This document shows, in pieces, positions 30,024-38,053 of a stretch of 64,000 nt of DNA (positions are counted from its first letter, which is position 1; each line of letters begins with the position of its first letter). This DNA comes from Lactobacillus laiwuensis (lineage in GTDB: Bacteria; Bacillota; Bacilli; Lactobacillales; Lactobacillaceae): NCBI RefSeq assembly GCF_019972835.1, contig NZ_BPPB01000001.1, positions 186,001-250,000 of the forward strand. Reading direction: 5' to 3'. A program made the position numbers and the translations under genes. The notes beneath the pieces were generated by a model. That model was not told where the DNA came from. It did not search any database and was given only the letters and a program-made list of their open reading frames with translations.

Positions 30024-30088
30024 CTAAATTTAAATATATCTTTTTAAAAAATCGAATTTATTCGCTTTTAATCTAGGAGGTGGAATTC

Positions 30089-30418
30089 ATGTCAGTTAAA
30101 AAATTTATTGTGACTGCACTATTAACACTCACAGCTCTATTTTGCTTACCCTTCTTTGTTCACAATGAGATTATAGATTATTTCAACGTTGCAATTCCTG
30201 AAACATATAGTTATGCTAAGGTCCCAAAAAATACGCAAAAGTATTTTAATGTTCAAGCCTATGATTCTAAAACCGGCAGAAAGCTTCCATACAAAATAAA
30301 AAAAGTAGGAGGCTATGATCCAAGCAAGCAATATATTAAAATTGACCATAAAGGCCAGTATGTGAAAGAAATTAAATATGTTTCCAAAAAAGAATTTCAA
30401 AAGAAAGTTCATTCCTAA
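30089..30418 (+). CDS. YxeA-family secreted/anchored small protein, copy 1
   Basis: 109 residues from ATG 30089 (AGGAGGTG upstream; the in-frame GTG at 30080 is part of that site). Basic start, one hydrophobic segment (about 6-25, FIVTALLTLTALFCLPFF) as signal or anchor, then an extracytoplasmic domain with YSYAKVPKN, NVQAYDSKTGRKLPYK, GGYDPSKQYIKID and a Gly-Gln-Tyr-Val turn. These match the YxeA (DUF1093) family, small proteins often induced by cell-envelope stress in Gram-positives. Tandem with a clear paralogue 22 bases downstream. Function unknown. Confidence 0.8.
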   Translation: MSVKKFIVTALLTLTALFCLPFFVHNEIIDYFNVAIPETYSYAKVPKNTQKYFNVQAYDSKTGRKLPYKIKKVGGYDPSKQYIKIDHKGQYVKEIKYVSKKEFQKKVHS

Positions 30419-30440
30419 AAGTTAGATAGAAGGAGATACC

Positions 30441-30776
30441 ATGTTCGAAAAATTTTTGGTTCCAGTTTATGTCTTTTTTCTGATTATAACTAACCAAATT
30501 CCATTAGATCATAATTCTTGGATTGATAGAGCTGATCCTGCTATTCCGGAAGAAATTAGTTATGCTAAAGTCAAAAAAAATACTCAAAATTATCTAAACG
30601 TTCAGGCTTACAATCCTGATACTGGTAAGAAATTACCATATAAAATTGAAAGAGTAGGTGGTTTTGATCCAAGTAGACAATATATTAAGATCGACCACAA
30701 GGGACAGTACGTGAGAAAAATTGACTATATCTCCGAAAGTACTTACTTAAAAGCAATTAGTCAAAAAGACGACTAG
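30441..30776 (+). CDS. YxeA-family secreted/anchored small protein, copy 2
   Basis: 111 residues with GAAGGAG before ATG 30441. Same layout as copy 1: N-terminal hydrophobic segment (FLVPVYVFFLIIT), then ISYAKVKKNTQNYLNVQAY, KKLPYKIERVGGFDP and YIKIDHKGQYV. The mature parts are closely alike while the signal segments differ more, as expected for a tandem duplication followed by divergence. Likely cotranscribed with copy 1; ends at a strong shared terminator. Confidence 0.8.
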   Translation: MFEKFLVPVYVFFLIITNQIPLDHNSWIDRADPAIPEEISYAKVKKNTQNYLNVQAYNPDTGKKLPYKIERVGGFDPSRQYIKIDHKGQYVRKIDYISESTYLKAISQKDD

Positions 30777-30791
30777 CCATAAAAATAGCAC

Positions 30792-30822
30792 AAAAAAAGT
30801 CTGCAATTATTGCAGACTTTTT
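30792..30822. terminator. Bidirectional terminator between yxeA-like genes and eno
   Basis: AAAGTCTGCAA (30796-30806) / TTGCAGACTTT (30810-30820), 3-base loop, A- and T-runs on either side; serves the + strand genes and the minus-strand enolase. Confidence 0.93.
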
Positions 30823-30833
30823 GAATTGATAAA

Positions 30834-32120
30834 TTAATCTTTATCAACACTGTCTGGGAAGGTAGCTAAACGCTCGCCTTCGCCAAGTTCTTCTTCAATT
30901 TCAAGTAAACGGTTGTACTTTTCAACACGTTCTGAACGAGCTGGAGCACCAGTCTTTAATTGACCACCGTTAACAGCAACGGCAAAGTCAGCGATGAATG
31001 TATCACCAGTTTCACCTGAACGGTGAGAAATCATAGTGTTGTAGCCATTCTTACGTGAAAGACGAATAGTTTCCAAAGTTTCAGTAACAGTACCAATTTG
31101 GTTTAACTTGATTAATGAAGCGTTACCAGCACCTTCCTTAATAGCTTTAGTCAAAAGCTTAGGGTTAGTACAAATGAAGTCATCCAAAACAATTTGAATT
31201 CTGTCTTTGTGGCTTTGAGTAAACTTAATCATGCCGTCAACATCATTTTCATCGTATGGGTCTTCAATTGAAATTAATTCTGGGAATTCGTCAAGTAACT
31301 TGTCGTAATATTGAGCTAATTCTTCATCGTTAAATACTTTACCTTCAAAGTGGTACTTGCCGTCTTCTTTGTTGTAGAAGTAGGAAGCAGCACAGTCACA
31401 AGCAATGGCAATATCTTCACCAGGCTTGTAGCCAGCCTTAACGATAGCGTCGTGTAAAGCTTGCAAAGCTTCTTCAGAGTTCTTCATATTAGGTGCGAAA
31501 CCACCTTCATCACCAAGGCCAGTTTCGTAGCCCATGTCTTCAAGAACTTTCTTCAAAGTATGGTAAGTGTTAACGATCTTTTCAAAACCATCGCGGAAAG
31601 AAGTCTTCTTAACTGGAGTGATCATGAATTCTTGCACGTCGATACCATTGTCAGCGTGCTCACCACCGTTAATAACGTTGTGGAAAGTTTGTGGCATTTC
31701 AAGATCAGTGCCGCCAAGGTATCTATATAAAGGTTGGTGGCTGTCTTTTGCTGCAGCAGCTGCAGTAGCCATTGATACGCCTAAAATAGCGTTAGCACCA
31801 AGCTCAGCCTTGTTAGGGGTGCCATCTAATTCGATCATTACACGGTCAATGTTTGCTTGATCATGTGGATCCAGACCTTTTAATGCCTTAGCAATTTTAG
31901 TATTTACGTTTTCAACGGCTTTGGAAACACCTTTACCGCCTACACGACTGCCACCATCACGTAATTCAACTGCTTCATTTTCACCAGTTGAAGCGCCTGA
32001 TGGAACTTCAGCTTTACCAACAACACCGTTTGATAAGGTTACAAAAGCCTCAACAGTTGGATTACCACGTGAATCATAGATTTCCAGTGCATGAACATTT
32101 TCAATGACTGATTTTAACAT
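30834..32120 (-). CDS. eno: Enolase
   Basis: Glycolytic 2-phosphoglycerate dehydratase, 428 residues, AGGAGG-type site (GGAGGTTTTTAG) before ATG. Motifs: EIYDSRGNPTVE near the N-terminus, PSGASTGENEAVELRDG, the catalytic E in GDEGGFAPN, metal-binding D in SIEDPYDEND, and LIKLNQIGTVTETLE with SHRSGETGD at the active site. Starts and codon use are those of a highly expressed gene. Minus strand, own promoter and terminator. Confidence 0.98.
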   Translation of the reverse strand: MLKSVIENVHALEIYDSRGNPTVEAFVTLSNGVVGKAEVPSGASTGENEAVELRDGGSRVGGKGVSKAVENVNTKIAKALKGLDPHDQANIDRVMIELDGTPNKAELGANAILGVSMATAAAAAKDSHQPLYRYLGGTDLEMPQTFHNVINGGEHADNGIDVQEFMITPVKKTSFRDGFEKIVNTYHTLKKVLEDMGYETGLGDEGGFAPNMKNSEEALQALHDAIVKAGYKPGEDIAIACDCAASYFYNKEDGKYHFEGKVFNDEELAQYYDKLLDEFPELISIEDPYDENDVDGMIKFTQSHKDRIQIVLDDFICTNPKLLTKAIKEGAGNASLIKLNQIGTVTETLETIRLSRKNGYNTMISHRSGETGDTFIADFAVAVNGGQLKTGAPARSERVEKYNRLLEIEEELGEGERLATFPDSVDKD

Positions 32121-32206
32121 CTAAAAACCTCCTAAATAATAAATGCTGTACAAATTTTTATAAGTACATACATTAGTGGAGCACACGCTCCATATCTACA
32201 TCACAA

Positions 32207-32235
32207 ATTTTAGCTTAACTTTGTGATTATGTAAA
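32207..32235 (-). promoter_or_regulatory. Promoter of eno
   Basis: On the minus strand TTTACA (32230-32235), 17-bp spacer, TAAAAT (32207-32212). The leader that follows holds the dyad GGAGC-ACAC-GCTCC at 32178-32191. Confidence 0.75.
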
Positions 32236-32364
32236 CATTTGTAACCGATTTCTAATGTTAAAAAATATTAAAAAAATTTTTATCGCTTTTTTCTGGTATT
32301 TGATTTATTATTTAGCTATATATTTTTTTGAATATATAGTTTATTTATATAAGGATACATAAAT

Positions 32365-33195
32365 ATGGATAAAGTAAAGTTAATAATAGACTCTGGCGCA
32401 AATGACAGAGCAAATGAAAATCTGACTGTTGTGCCATTAACTATGACAATTGCAGGAAAAGATTTTGTCGATGACGAAAATCTTGATATCAATGAATTCA
32501 TTAGCAGCATGGAGAAAAACACGGAGGAGGGCAAAACTTCCTGTCCCAGCATTAATGAGTGGCTTGAGGCCTTAAAAGGATCTGAATTTGCAATAATGAT
32601 GACAATTACTAGTGGACTTAGTGGCAGCTTTTCATCTGCTTTTCAAGCTAAGCAAATATATGAAAAAGATCATCCTGATAGCCATGTAATTGTGATTGAC
32701 TCAAGGACTGCTGGCCCAGAGATTTCAGTTATTCTACAAGAAATTCGGAAATTGGTTAATAGCAAAACTCGTTTTGTAGATTTGGAACAAAAAATATCTG
32801 ATTATAAGACACACACTCATTTGTTGTTCGTATTAAAATCACTGCATAATTTAGCACTCAATGGGCGAGTTAATATGGCCGTGGCTAAAGTCGCTAAAGT
32901 TTTAAATATTGATGTAGTAGGTACTGCCAGTGAAGAGGGTAAGCTAGAGCCTTTAGCAAAAGTACGTGGAATAAAGCGTGCCTTTAAAGAAGTTCTGAAA
33001 TTAATGAGTGAAATGAAATACAAGGGTGGTAATTTAATTATTGATCATTGTAAAAATGAAAAAGATGCTGAAAGTTTAAAAGCAAAAATTTTAGCACTTT
33101 ATCCAGAAGCAGAGATCAAAATTCGCTCAATGAGGGGACTTTGCACGTTTTATGCCGAAGAAGGCAGTTTGATGGTTGGTTTTGACGATTTGTAA
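32365..33195 (+). CDS. DegV-family fatty-acid-binding protein
   Basis: 276 residues, ATG 32365 after AAGGATA. DegV fold: N-terminal LIIDSGAND, the EGKTSCPSINEW segment that lines the lipid pocket, ITSGLSGSFSSAFQAK, and VIDSRTAGPE. Such proteins bind fatty acids, and FakB relatives present them to the kinase FakA; no fakA is in view, so the exact role is open. Monocistronic, with a terminator 70 bases after the stop. Confidence 0.88.
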   Translation: MDKVKLIIDSGANDRANENLTVVPLTMTIAGKDFVDDENLDINEFISSMEKNTEEGKTSCPSINEWLEALKGSEFAIMMTITSGLSGSFSSAFQAKQIYEKDHPDSHVIVIDSRTAGPEISVILQEIRKLVNSKTRFVDLEQKISDYKTHTHLLFVLKSLHNLALNGRVNMAVAKVAKVLNIDVVGTASEEGKLEPLAKVRGIKRAFKEVLKLMSEMKYKGGNLIIDHCKNEKDAESLKAKILALYPEAEIKIRSMRGLCTFYAEEGSLMVGFDDL

Positions 33196-33266
33196 TTTTT
33201 TGGCAAAGAAAAAATTCCTTTTTTACACTTGTTCTCTATCTAACAGAATATAAAAAAAGGTGATTT

Positions 33267-33300
33267 AGTCCTAGCTTAATAAAGCTAGGACTATTTTTTT
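33267..33300 (+). terminator. Terminator after degV gene
   Basis: Perfect 11-bp stem AGTCCTAGCTT / AAGCTAGGACT, 4-base loop, followed by ATTTTTTT. Confidence 0.92.
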
Positions 33301-33309
33301 GTTAATTAA

Positions 33310-33323
33310 TGAAAGCGCTTAAA
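33310..33323 (+). promoter_or_regulatory. cre site 1 upstream of lactate permease gene
   Basis: TGAAAGCGCTTAAA matches the CcpA consensus at 13 of 14; it lies 29 bases before the -35 box. Confidence 0.65.
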
Positions 33324-33351
33324 TATAAAAGATTGTGAAGTTAAATTCATC

Positions 33352-33380
33352 TTCAAAAGCGCATTACATAGTGCTATAAT
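33352..33380 (+). promoter_or_regulatory. Promoter of the lactate permease gene
   Basis: TTCAAA (33352-33357), 17 bp, TATAAT (33375-33380) with the extended TGC. Flanked by two cre-like sites. Confidence 0.7.
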
Positions 33381-33386
33381 GAAATT

Positions 33387-33400
33387 AGATAGCGCTTACA
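33387..33400 (+). promoter_or_regulatory. cre site 2 at the lactate permease transcription start
   Basis: AGATAGCGCTTACA, 12 of 14 to the cre consensus, centred a few bases after the predicted transcription start, a position where CcpA represses. Confidence 0.5.
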
Positions 33401-33507
33401 TCACAAACTCATATAGTGTTGTCTAATAAGTTTTATCAAGTTCTATGTTAGAAAGTGAGAGAAATTAATTTAGCACTTGTTAAATTGATTTCGTCGGAGG
33501 AATAAAA

Positions 33508-35061
33508 ATGGATATACTTAAAACAGTTCTTGCGATCATCCCTATCGTTTGGCTGATACTTTCCTTGGGTGTTTTTCGCATTCGAGGAGATTTGTCGTGC
33601 TTAATCGGCTTTGCTTTATCAATAATTCTTAGTATTGTCGGTTTCCACTTTTCGTTTTCAAACAGTATTACTGCCGGAATTGATGGCATAATTATGGCTT
33701 TATGGCCAATAATTTATGTTATTATTTCCGCTCTGTTTATCTACAATATTAGTAGAAAATCAGGGGGAATGGATACAATAATGTCTATGTTAACTTCAAT
33801 TACTAAGGATATGAGATTCTTAGTATTGATCTTAGCATGGGGATTAGGCGGATTTTTGGAAGCCATTGCCGGTTTCGGTACTGCGGTAGCGATCCCTGCA
33901 AGTATTCTAATTATGTTGGGCATGAGTCCTATTAAAGCAGCTGTGGTTTGTTTGGTAGCAAATACTGCTCCTACTGCTTTTGGTGCCGTTGGTTTGCCAG
34001 TAACAACTCTGGCTAAAGTAACAGGTCTAGGAGTTACTGAGTTAGGTTATTTAATTGCTATACAATTATTTGTTTTAATGATGATAGTTCCATTCGTTTT
34101 GGTCATGATGACTGAAGGTAAGGGACTTAAGTCATTTAAAGGAAAAGGTGTTTTGGTTTGCACCTTGGTAGCTGGTTTAACATTTGCGGTTCCAGAAATT
34201 TTCATTACTAAATATTTAGGTCCTGAACTACCATCAATTGTAGGTTCAATAGTTTGTTTACTATGTTTAGTAATTATTATTAAGAAATATAGCAGCAAAG
34301 ATGAAGTTGCATCCGCTAGTGCTGAAAAGGACGATAAAGCTCCTATTTCCACTGCTGATAAAATCAAGGCTTGGGTACCATTTATTTTGGTATTTTGCTT
34401 TATCATTTTCACTTCATCAATGTTCCCAGCAATTCATAATGCACTAGCAAGCGTTAAAACTAGTTTCCACTTCTATAATGGTGCAAATGCCAAGCCAGTT
34501 GACATTGACTGGTTGTCATCACCGGGTACTTTAATTTTACTGTCGAGTATCATTGGTGGTGCTATTCAAGGTTTGTCATTTAAGGAAATGTTTTCCGTTT
34601 TGACAAGTACGATCAAGCAATTGGTTAAAACAATTATTACTGTTTGTTCTATTGTGGGCTTGTCCAAAGTAATGGGTTACAGCGGAATGATTGATGTCAT
34701 TGCGGTTAGCCTCGTAACTTTAACTGGTGCATTTTACCCAGTAATTTCACCAATCATCGGTGTTCTAGGTATCTTTATCACTGGTAGTGATACTTCAGCT
34801 AACGTTCTCTTTGGTGAATTGCAAGTACAAGCTGCCCACGCACTGAAAGTAAGTCCATACTGGCTGGCAGCTGCTAACATGGTTGGTGCTACCGCCGGTA
34901 AGATGCTTTCACCACAGAACATCGCAATTGCTACAGGAGCTACTGGTCTTGAGGGTAAAGAAGGAGTTATTCTTAAGAAAGCTTTGCCGCATTGTGCATG
35001 GTACACTGCATTATTGTGTGTGATCGTGTTTGTGTTAGGAAAGATGCTTAGTTTCCTATAA
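33508..35061 (+). CDS. lctP: L-lactate permease, LctP family
   Basis: Membrane transporter for lactate (and glycolate in relatives), 517 residues, GGAGGA before ATG 33508. About 12-13 hydrophobic segments; family blocks include GLGGFLEAIAGFGTAVAIPA (about 112-131), VANTAPTAFGAVGLPV, FITGSDTSANVLFG and SPQNIAIATGATG. A hydrophilic loop around residues 268-290 separates the halves. Two cre sites bracket its promoter, implying lower expression on glucose and use or efflux of lactate when sugar is scarce. Monocistronic. Confidence 0.94.
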   Translation: MDILKTVLAIIPIVWLILSLGVFRIRGDLSCLIGFALSIILSIVGFHFSFSNSITAGIDGIIMALWPIIYVIISALFIYNISRKSGGMDTIMSMLTSITKDMRFLVLILAWGLGGFLEAIAGFGTAVAIPASILIMLGMSPIKAAVVCLVANTAPTAFGAVGLPVTTLAKVTGLGVTELGYLIAIQLFVLMMIVPFVLVMMTEGKGLKSFKGKGVLVCTLVAGLTFAVPEIFITKYLGPELPSIVGSIVCLLCLVIIIKKYSSKDEVASASAEKDDKAPISTADKIKAWVPFILVFCFIIFTSSMFPAIHNALASVKTSFHFYNGANAKPVDIDWLSSPGTLILLSSIIGGAIQGLSFKEMFSVLTSTIKQLVKTIITVCSIVGLSKVMGYSGMIDVIAVSLVTLTGAFYPVISPIIGVLGIFITGSDTSANVLFGELQVQAAHALKVSPYWLAAANMVGATAGKMLSPQNIAIATGATGLEGKEGVILKKALPHCAWYTALLCVIVFVLGKMLSFL

Positions 35062-35093
35062 TTTAATTGTATAAAATAATTGTTGATAAGCAA

Positions 35094-35134
35094 AAAACAA
35101 CCTCAAACCAAAAGTTTGGGGCTGTTTTGTTTTT
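35094..35134. terminator. Terminator between lctP and PAP2 gene
   Basis: Imperfect 15-bp stem AAAACAACCTCAAAC (35094-35108) / GTTTGGGGCTGTTTT (35114-35128) with T-run; serves both converging genes. Confidence 0.8.
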
Positions 35135-35714
35135 AAATAACCATTAAAAGTAATTGTTGAGAAATACTAAAACAAAAGACAGCTAGAGAAGTGGCGCCGA
35201 TAATATCTGATGGAAAGTGGGCTTTAAGACTGATACGAGAAATGACAACCATTAGCCAAATTGCAAGTAAAATCCATAAAAGTCTATTACCTAATTGACC
35301 TGCAAAAAGTCGCCAGATAATTAAAGCCATAACAGTACTTCCTAAGACATGACCACTTGGAAAGCTATAGCCTTCTTCTAAATCTGAATGGAGGATTGGA
35401 CGTTTTCTGCGCATCCATTTTTTTAAAAATAACCCTATTAAATCTGTAAAGCCTAAGGTAAATAATGCCCAGAAAGCAAGTAAATTTTCATTATTACTAA
35501 TTAAAAAACTTGCTAAAAATACATCCAAAACAACTAATAGTTTAGGATCGTTTATAAATGCAATGATCTGCCAACCAATGCCATCACGCCTTCTAATCAG
35601 TTTGTGGTGCAGCCAGTGATCAAATAAATTGAAACGTCGTGAATTTCTGACATTAAAGATAAGTAGTATTAGTATTAGAGCAGATAATAAAGATATCCAA
35701 AAATTAATATTCAA
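35133..35714 (-). CDS. PAP2-family membrane phosphatase
   Basis: 193 residues with five or six membrane segments. The three PAP2 signature blocks are present: KKWMRRKRP (about 97), PSGHV (about 118-122) with the catalytic His, and SRISLKAHFPSD (about 160-171). Likely dephosphorylates undecaprenyl pyrophosphate or a phosphatidyl lipid outside the membrane. Single minus-strand gene convergent with lctP. Confidence 0.88.
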   Translation of the reverse strand: MNINFWISLLSALILILLIFNVRNSRRFNLFDHWLHHKLIRRRDGIGWQIIAFINDPKLLVVLDVFLASFLISNNENLLAFWALFTLGFTDLIGLFLKKWMRRKRPILHSDLEEGYSFPSGHVLGSTVMALIIWRLFAGQLGNRLLWILLAIWLMVVISRISLKAHFPSDIIGATSLAVFCFSISQQLLLMVI

Positions 35715-35888
35715 AACACATCCCTACCTATAGTTTATATTCGCTTGTATTTTAACAGCAACGGGGCAAAGCATAAAAATTAAAATCTACTCTTGAGTAA
35801 AACTTAAGAATTGTAATTTAAAGGAGATTCAGAATTATAACTTTCGCTAAGATAAGTTCTAGCAAGGTAATTATTTTTAAAATAAAGC

Positions 35889-35916
35889 TTGACTTTAATT
35901 AAAACCAACTTAAAAT
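35889..35916 (+). promoter_or_regulatory. Promoter of the duplicated membrane protein gene
   Basis: TTGACT (35889-35894), 16 bp, TAAAAT (35911-35916). Confidence 0.7.
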
Positions 35917-35954
35917 TATTCTTATCAAGTTAGGGCGTAATTTAGGAGGAAAAA

Positions 35955-36875
35955 ATGAATAATAATCACACTTCTAAGCAAGAGACTGTGGGTGAAGCTA
36001 TACGTGATATTGCTCACCATGAACATAACTTTGCTTTAGCTGATAATTCTACTAACCATCTTGGTGATCTCGTTATTTATGGCACCCTTTATCTTTTTAC
36101 ACTTTTATTTTCTGATATTTGGTTTGACTGGCTGTTTGTATTGTTAGCTGTTGTTGCAATTATTAGCGTAATCCGTTATCAAAACTTCTTGCGACACAAG
36201 GTTAATTCCCAAAAAATGACTTCGTTTTTCGTAAATACTAGTTTGATTTCAACTGGGGTGAGGTGTTTTGTAATAGGAAACGCACCATTACTAGCTCTTA
36301 GTATGCATACTCAGGGAAAATTTAACTTCTCCATTTCTTTGCTGGTTGGTCTAGTTGTAGCTTTGATTGGATTAACCTGTCAGTATCATTACCTAACTAA
36401 TCATCAAGTCATTGACAGGCAAAAGGAATCACCAAGCAAGACCTGCAAAAAAGCTTTTGATTTTAGTATTAAAAGTTGCAAAAAGGGTTATGTCAACCAA
36501 GGCTTTTTCTTTGATATTGCGTGTGGTTTTGCCCTTTTGGCAAATCATTTTTCTTATAAAGAATTCATCTTAGTTAAATTTGAAGCTTGGCAATTTGTTT
36601 TAATTACTATTTTAATAGTATTGGGTACAGTTCTATTTCAAAGGTTTTTACACAATAAAGTTGTTACAAATAATATAAGTAAAGGCTTTAAGTGGGGTAC
36701 TTTATTAATGACGGCTGCGCGCGGCTATTTGATACCCATTGCACCATGGGTTGCAATGTGTCTGTTCACGGGTAGTGCAATTAATTGGCTTGCTATAAAT
36801 CTTATTGGTGCATTTGTTGCCCTAGTTAGTTTGGGTTTGCAATACAGATATTTAGCAAAAGTTGGAGTTTTTTAA
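35955..36875 (+). CDS. Membrane protein made of two tandem 153-residue repeats
   Basis: Not recognised as a named family. 306 residues, TAGGAGGA before ATG 35955. About eight membrane segments, four per half. The halves repeat at an exact offset of 153: QNFLRHKV (76-83) versus QRFLHNKV (229-236), VRCFVIGNAPLLAL versus ARGYLIPIAPWVAM, LVVALIGLTCQYHYL versus AFVALVSLGLQYRYL (143-147 and 296-300). Each half ends in a Q-Y-x-Y-L box. The first 35 residues are hydrophilic with several His. An internally duplicated transporter or receptor is possible; no catalytic motif seen. Good promoter, no operon partner. Confidence 0.85.
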   Translation: MNNNHTSKQETVGEAIRDIAHHEHNFALADNSTNHLGDLVIYGTLYLFTLLFSDIWFDWLFVLLAVVAIISVIRYQNFLRHKVNSQKMTSFFVNTSLISTGVRCFVIGNAPLLALSMHTQGKFNFSISLLVGLVVALIGLTCQYHYLTNHQVIDRQKESPSKTCKKAFDFSIKSCKKGYVNQGFFFDIACGFALLANHFSYKEFILVKFEAWQFVLITILIVLGTVLFQRFLHNKVVTNNISKGFKWGTLLMTAARGYLIPIAPWVAMCLFTGSAINWLAINLIGAFVALVSLGLQYRYLAKVGVF

Positions 36876-37205
36876 ATAAAACTAGTTTGAGGGCAAATGA
36901 TTCACATAAAAAGCAAGAATATTGATAGTCGGATTTACTATTATTACTGTAATTGTAGCTATTTTTGTCACCAATACCAAAAAAATGTGTTACATTTGTT
37001 GAAATTATCATGCTAATAAAAGGAACAGCCATTATTACAATCGGTATTAGATGGATTGTGATATCGCGGCATGATTTTTTCGATATAAGAACAGATCTGG
37101 GTTTACCAGTAATAATTTGTGTGCTGAATAGTGTAAAATTTTAAGGTTAGTTTTCTAGTTTAAATATGGAATATACCATGTTTAAACAGATAATATTGGG
37201 AGCTA
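36876..37205. other. Intergenic 330 bp with a possible decayed membrane ORF
   Basis: No intact gene. On the + strand, 36922-37002 encodes LIVGFTIITVIVAIFVTNTK, and the other frame from about 36997 to 37143 encodes MLIKGTAIITIGIRWIVISR and HDFFDIRTDLGLP before a stop. Two hydrophobic stretches in shifted frames could be remnants of one membrane protein. Weak evidence. Confidence 0.25.
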
Positions 37206-37445
37206 ATGAAATTGACTAAGAAAGAGCCATATTCAGACTTGCGCTGGTACTTACCTACCGGTGGCAAAGTAACTGGACGAGATTATCCAGAAACCGAGGA
37301 AGAAAGAAGGCAGACAGAAGAACTAATTAAGTTTGCTAAGAGCCTTCCTAAATCAGCTTTTGATAATGAGCGCAACAGAAAATTGAGAGAACAAATAAAA
37401 GCAGCAAACAAAAAATACGGTTTGCCAGAAGATGAGAATCTATAA
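37206..37445 (+). CDS. Small charged hypothetical protein
   Basis: Not recognised. 79 residues, TTGGGAG before ATG 37206. Soluble, rich in Glu, Lys and Arg: an N-terminal DLRWYLPTGGKVTGRDYPET segment, then probable helices (EEERRQTEELIKFAKSLP and NRKLREQIKAANKKYGL). No Cys or signal. It stands alone between the duplicated membrane protein and azlC. Amino-acid composition and the ribosome site favour a real gene. Confidence 0.6.
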   Translation: MKLTKKEPYSDLRWYLPTGGKVTGRDYPETEEERRQTEELIKFAKSLPKSAFDNERNRKLREQIKAANKKYGLPEDENL

Positions 37446-37668
37446 CTAGAAATTAAACTTGCCATCTAATTCTAAACTTAAACTATTTTTCTATTGGGTC
37501 TAAACTTGCAATTATTAAAGCGTTCTATTTTTTGTAGTGCAAAAAGTAATTCTGCACAATTAACTAGAACACAAGATAGATGGTTTTTCATCGGACAGAA
37601 CAATAGTATTTAACTAAAATATAATGAAATTTTAATACAAAGGAAGCCAGAACAGGTATAGAAGCAGA

Positions 37669-37712
37669 AAAAAGTAGTGCGAGCACTTTACATGCGCAGT
37701 AGTACTTTTTTT
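37669..37712. terminator. Bidirectional hairpin with T-runs in the 608-bp intergenic region
   Basis: AAAAAGTA (37669-37676) / TACTTTTT (37703-37710), with an inner GTGC/GCAC pair and T8 on the + strand. It could end a + strand transcript, and it is the apparent terminator of the minus-strand unit starting near 37828. Confidence 0.6.
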
Positions 37713-37742
37713 TTGGCTCTTTTTTTGGCTTTTTTTATCGTA

Positions 37743-37793
37743 TCAATCTATCTGATTAGTCAGTCTTTCTTTATCATATGTGCTAAAATCCAT
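37743..37793 (-). CDS. Possible 16-residue micro-ORF on the minus strand
   Basis: ATG at 37793 preceded on the minus strand by GAAAAGGAATATC (good ribosome site), coding DFSTYDKERLTNQID after Met, then TGA, then the terminator at 37669-37712. An extended -10 (TGGTATAAT, 37829-37837) lies about 36 bases upstream, with two dyads around it. Either a real micropeptide or the stump of a deleted gene. Confidence 0.35.
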   Translation of the reverse strand: MDFSTYDKERLTNQID

Positions 37794-37814
37794 GATATTC
37801 CTTTTCTAAATAAA

Positions 37815-37856
37815 ATTTGTGTACAAATATTATACCAATAACATAATGCTTATGTT
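37815..37856 (-). promoter_or_regulatory. Extended -10 promoter with two flanking dyads, minus strand
   Basis: TGGTATAAT (37829-37837 on the minus strand). Upstream is AACATAA-N3-TTATGTT (37840-37856), overlapping the -35 zone; downstream at the transcription start is ATTTGT-GT-ACAAAT (37815-37828). Two symmetric sites around one promoter suggest regulator binding. Confidence 0.45.
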
Positions 37857-38025
37857 TTGATGACTTTATACAATTATTTTATAGCTTATATATTTTGCAC
37901 GCAACATAAAATTTATTTCCATTTAAAATATAATATTGTAAAAATTAAAAACAAATGGTAAGCTACGAAATAATTTAAATATTTTTAACTATATTTATTC
38001 ATAGTCTAACTAACCACATTATTTA

Positions 38026-38037
38026 ATGAACGTTCAT
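38026..38037. promoter_or_regulatory. 12-bp palindrome before azlC copy 1
   Basis: ATGAACGTTCAT is a perfect palindrome ending just before the AAAGGGTGAAAG ribosome site of azlC. Could be an operator. It is absent before the second azlC. The rest of 37857-38025 is AT-rich and holds nothing I can name. Confidence 0.35.
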
Positions 38038-38053
38038 AGAAAAGGGTGAAAGA

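Noticed and set aside
36826-37032. 68-residue minus-strand ORF after the duplicated membrane protein
   Set aside because: Overlaps the end of the coding region and has no start signal; the + strand frames are the more protein-like.
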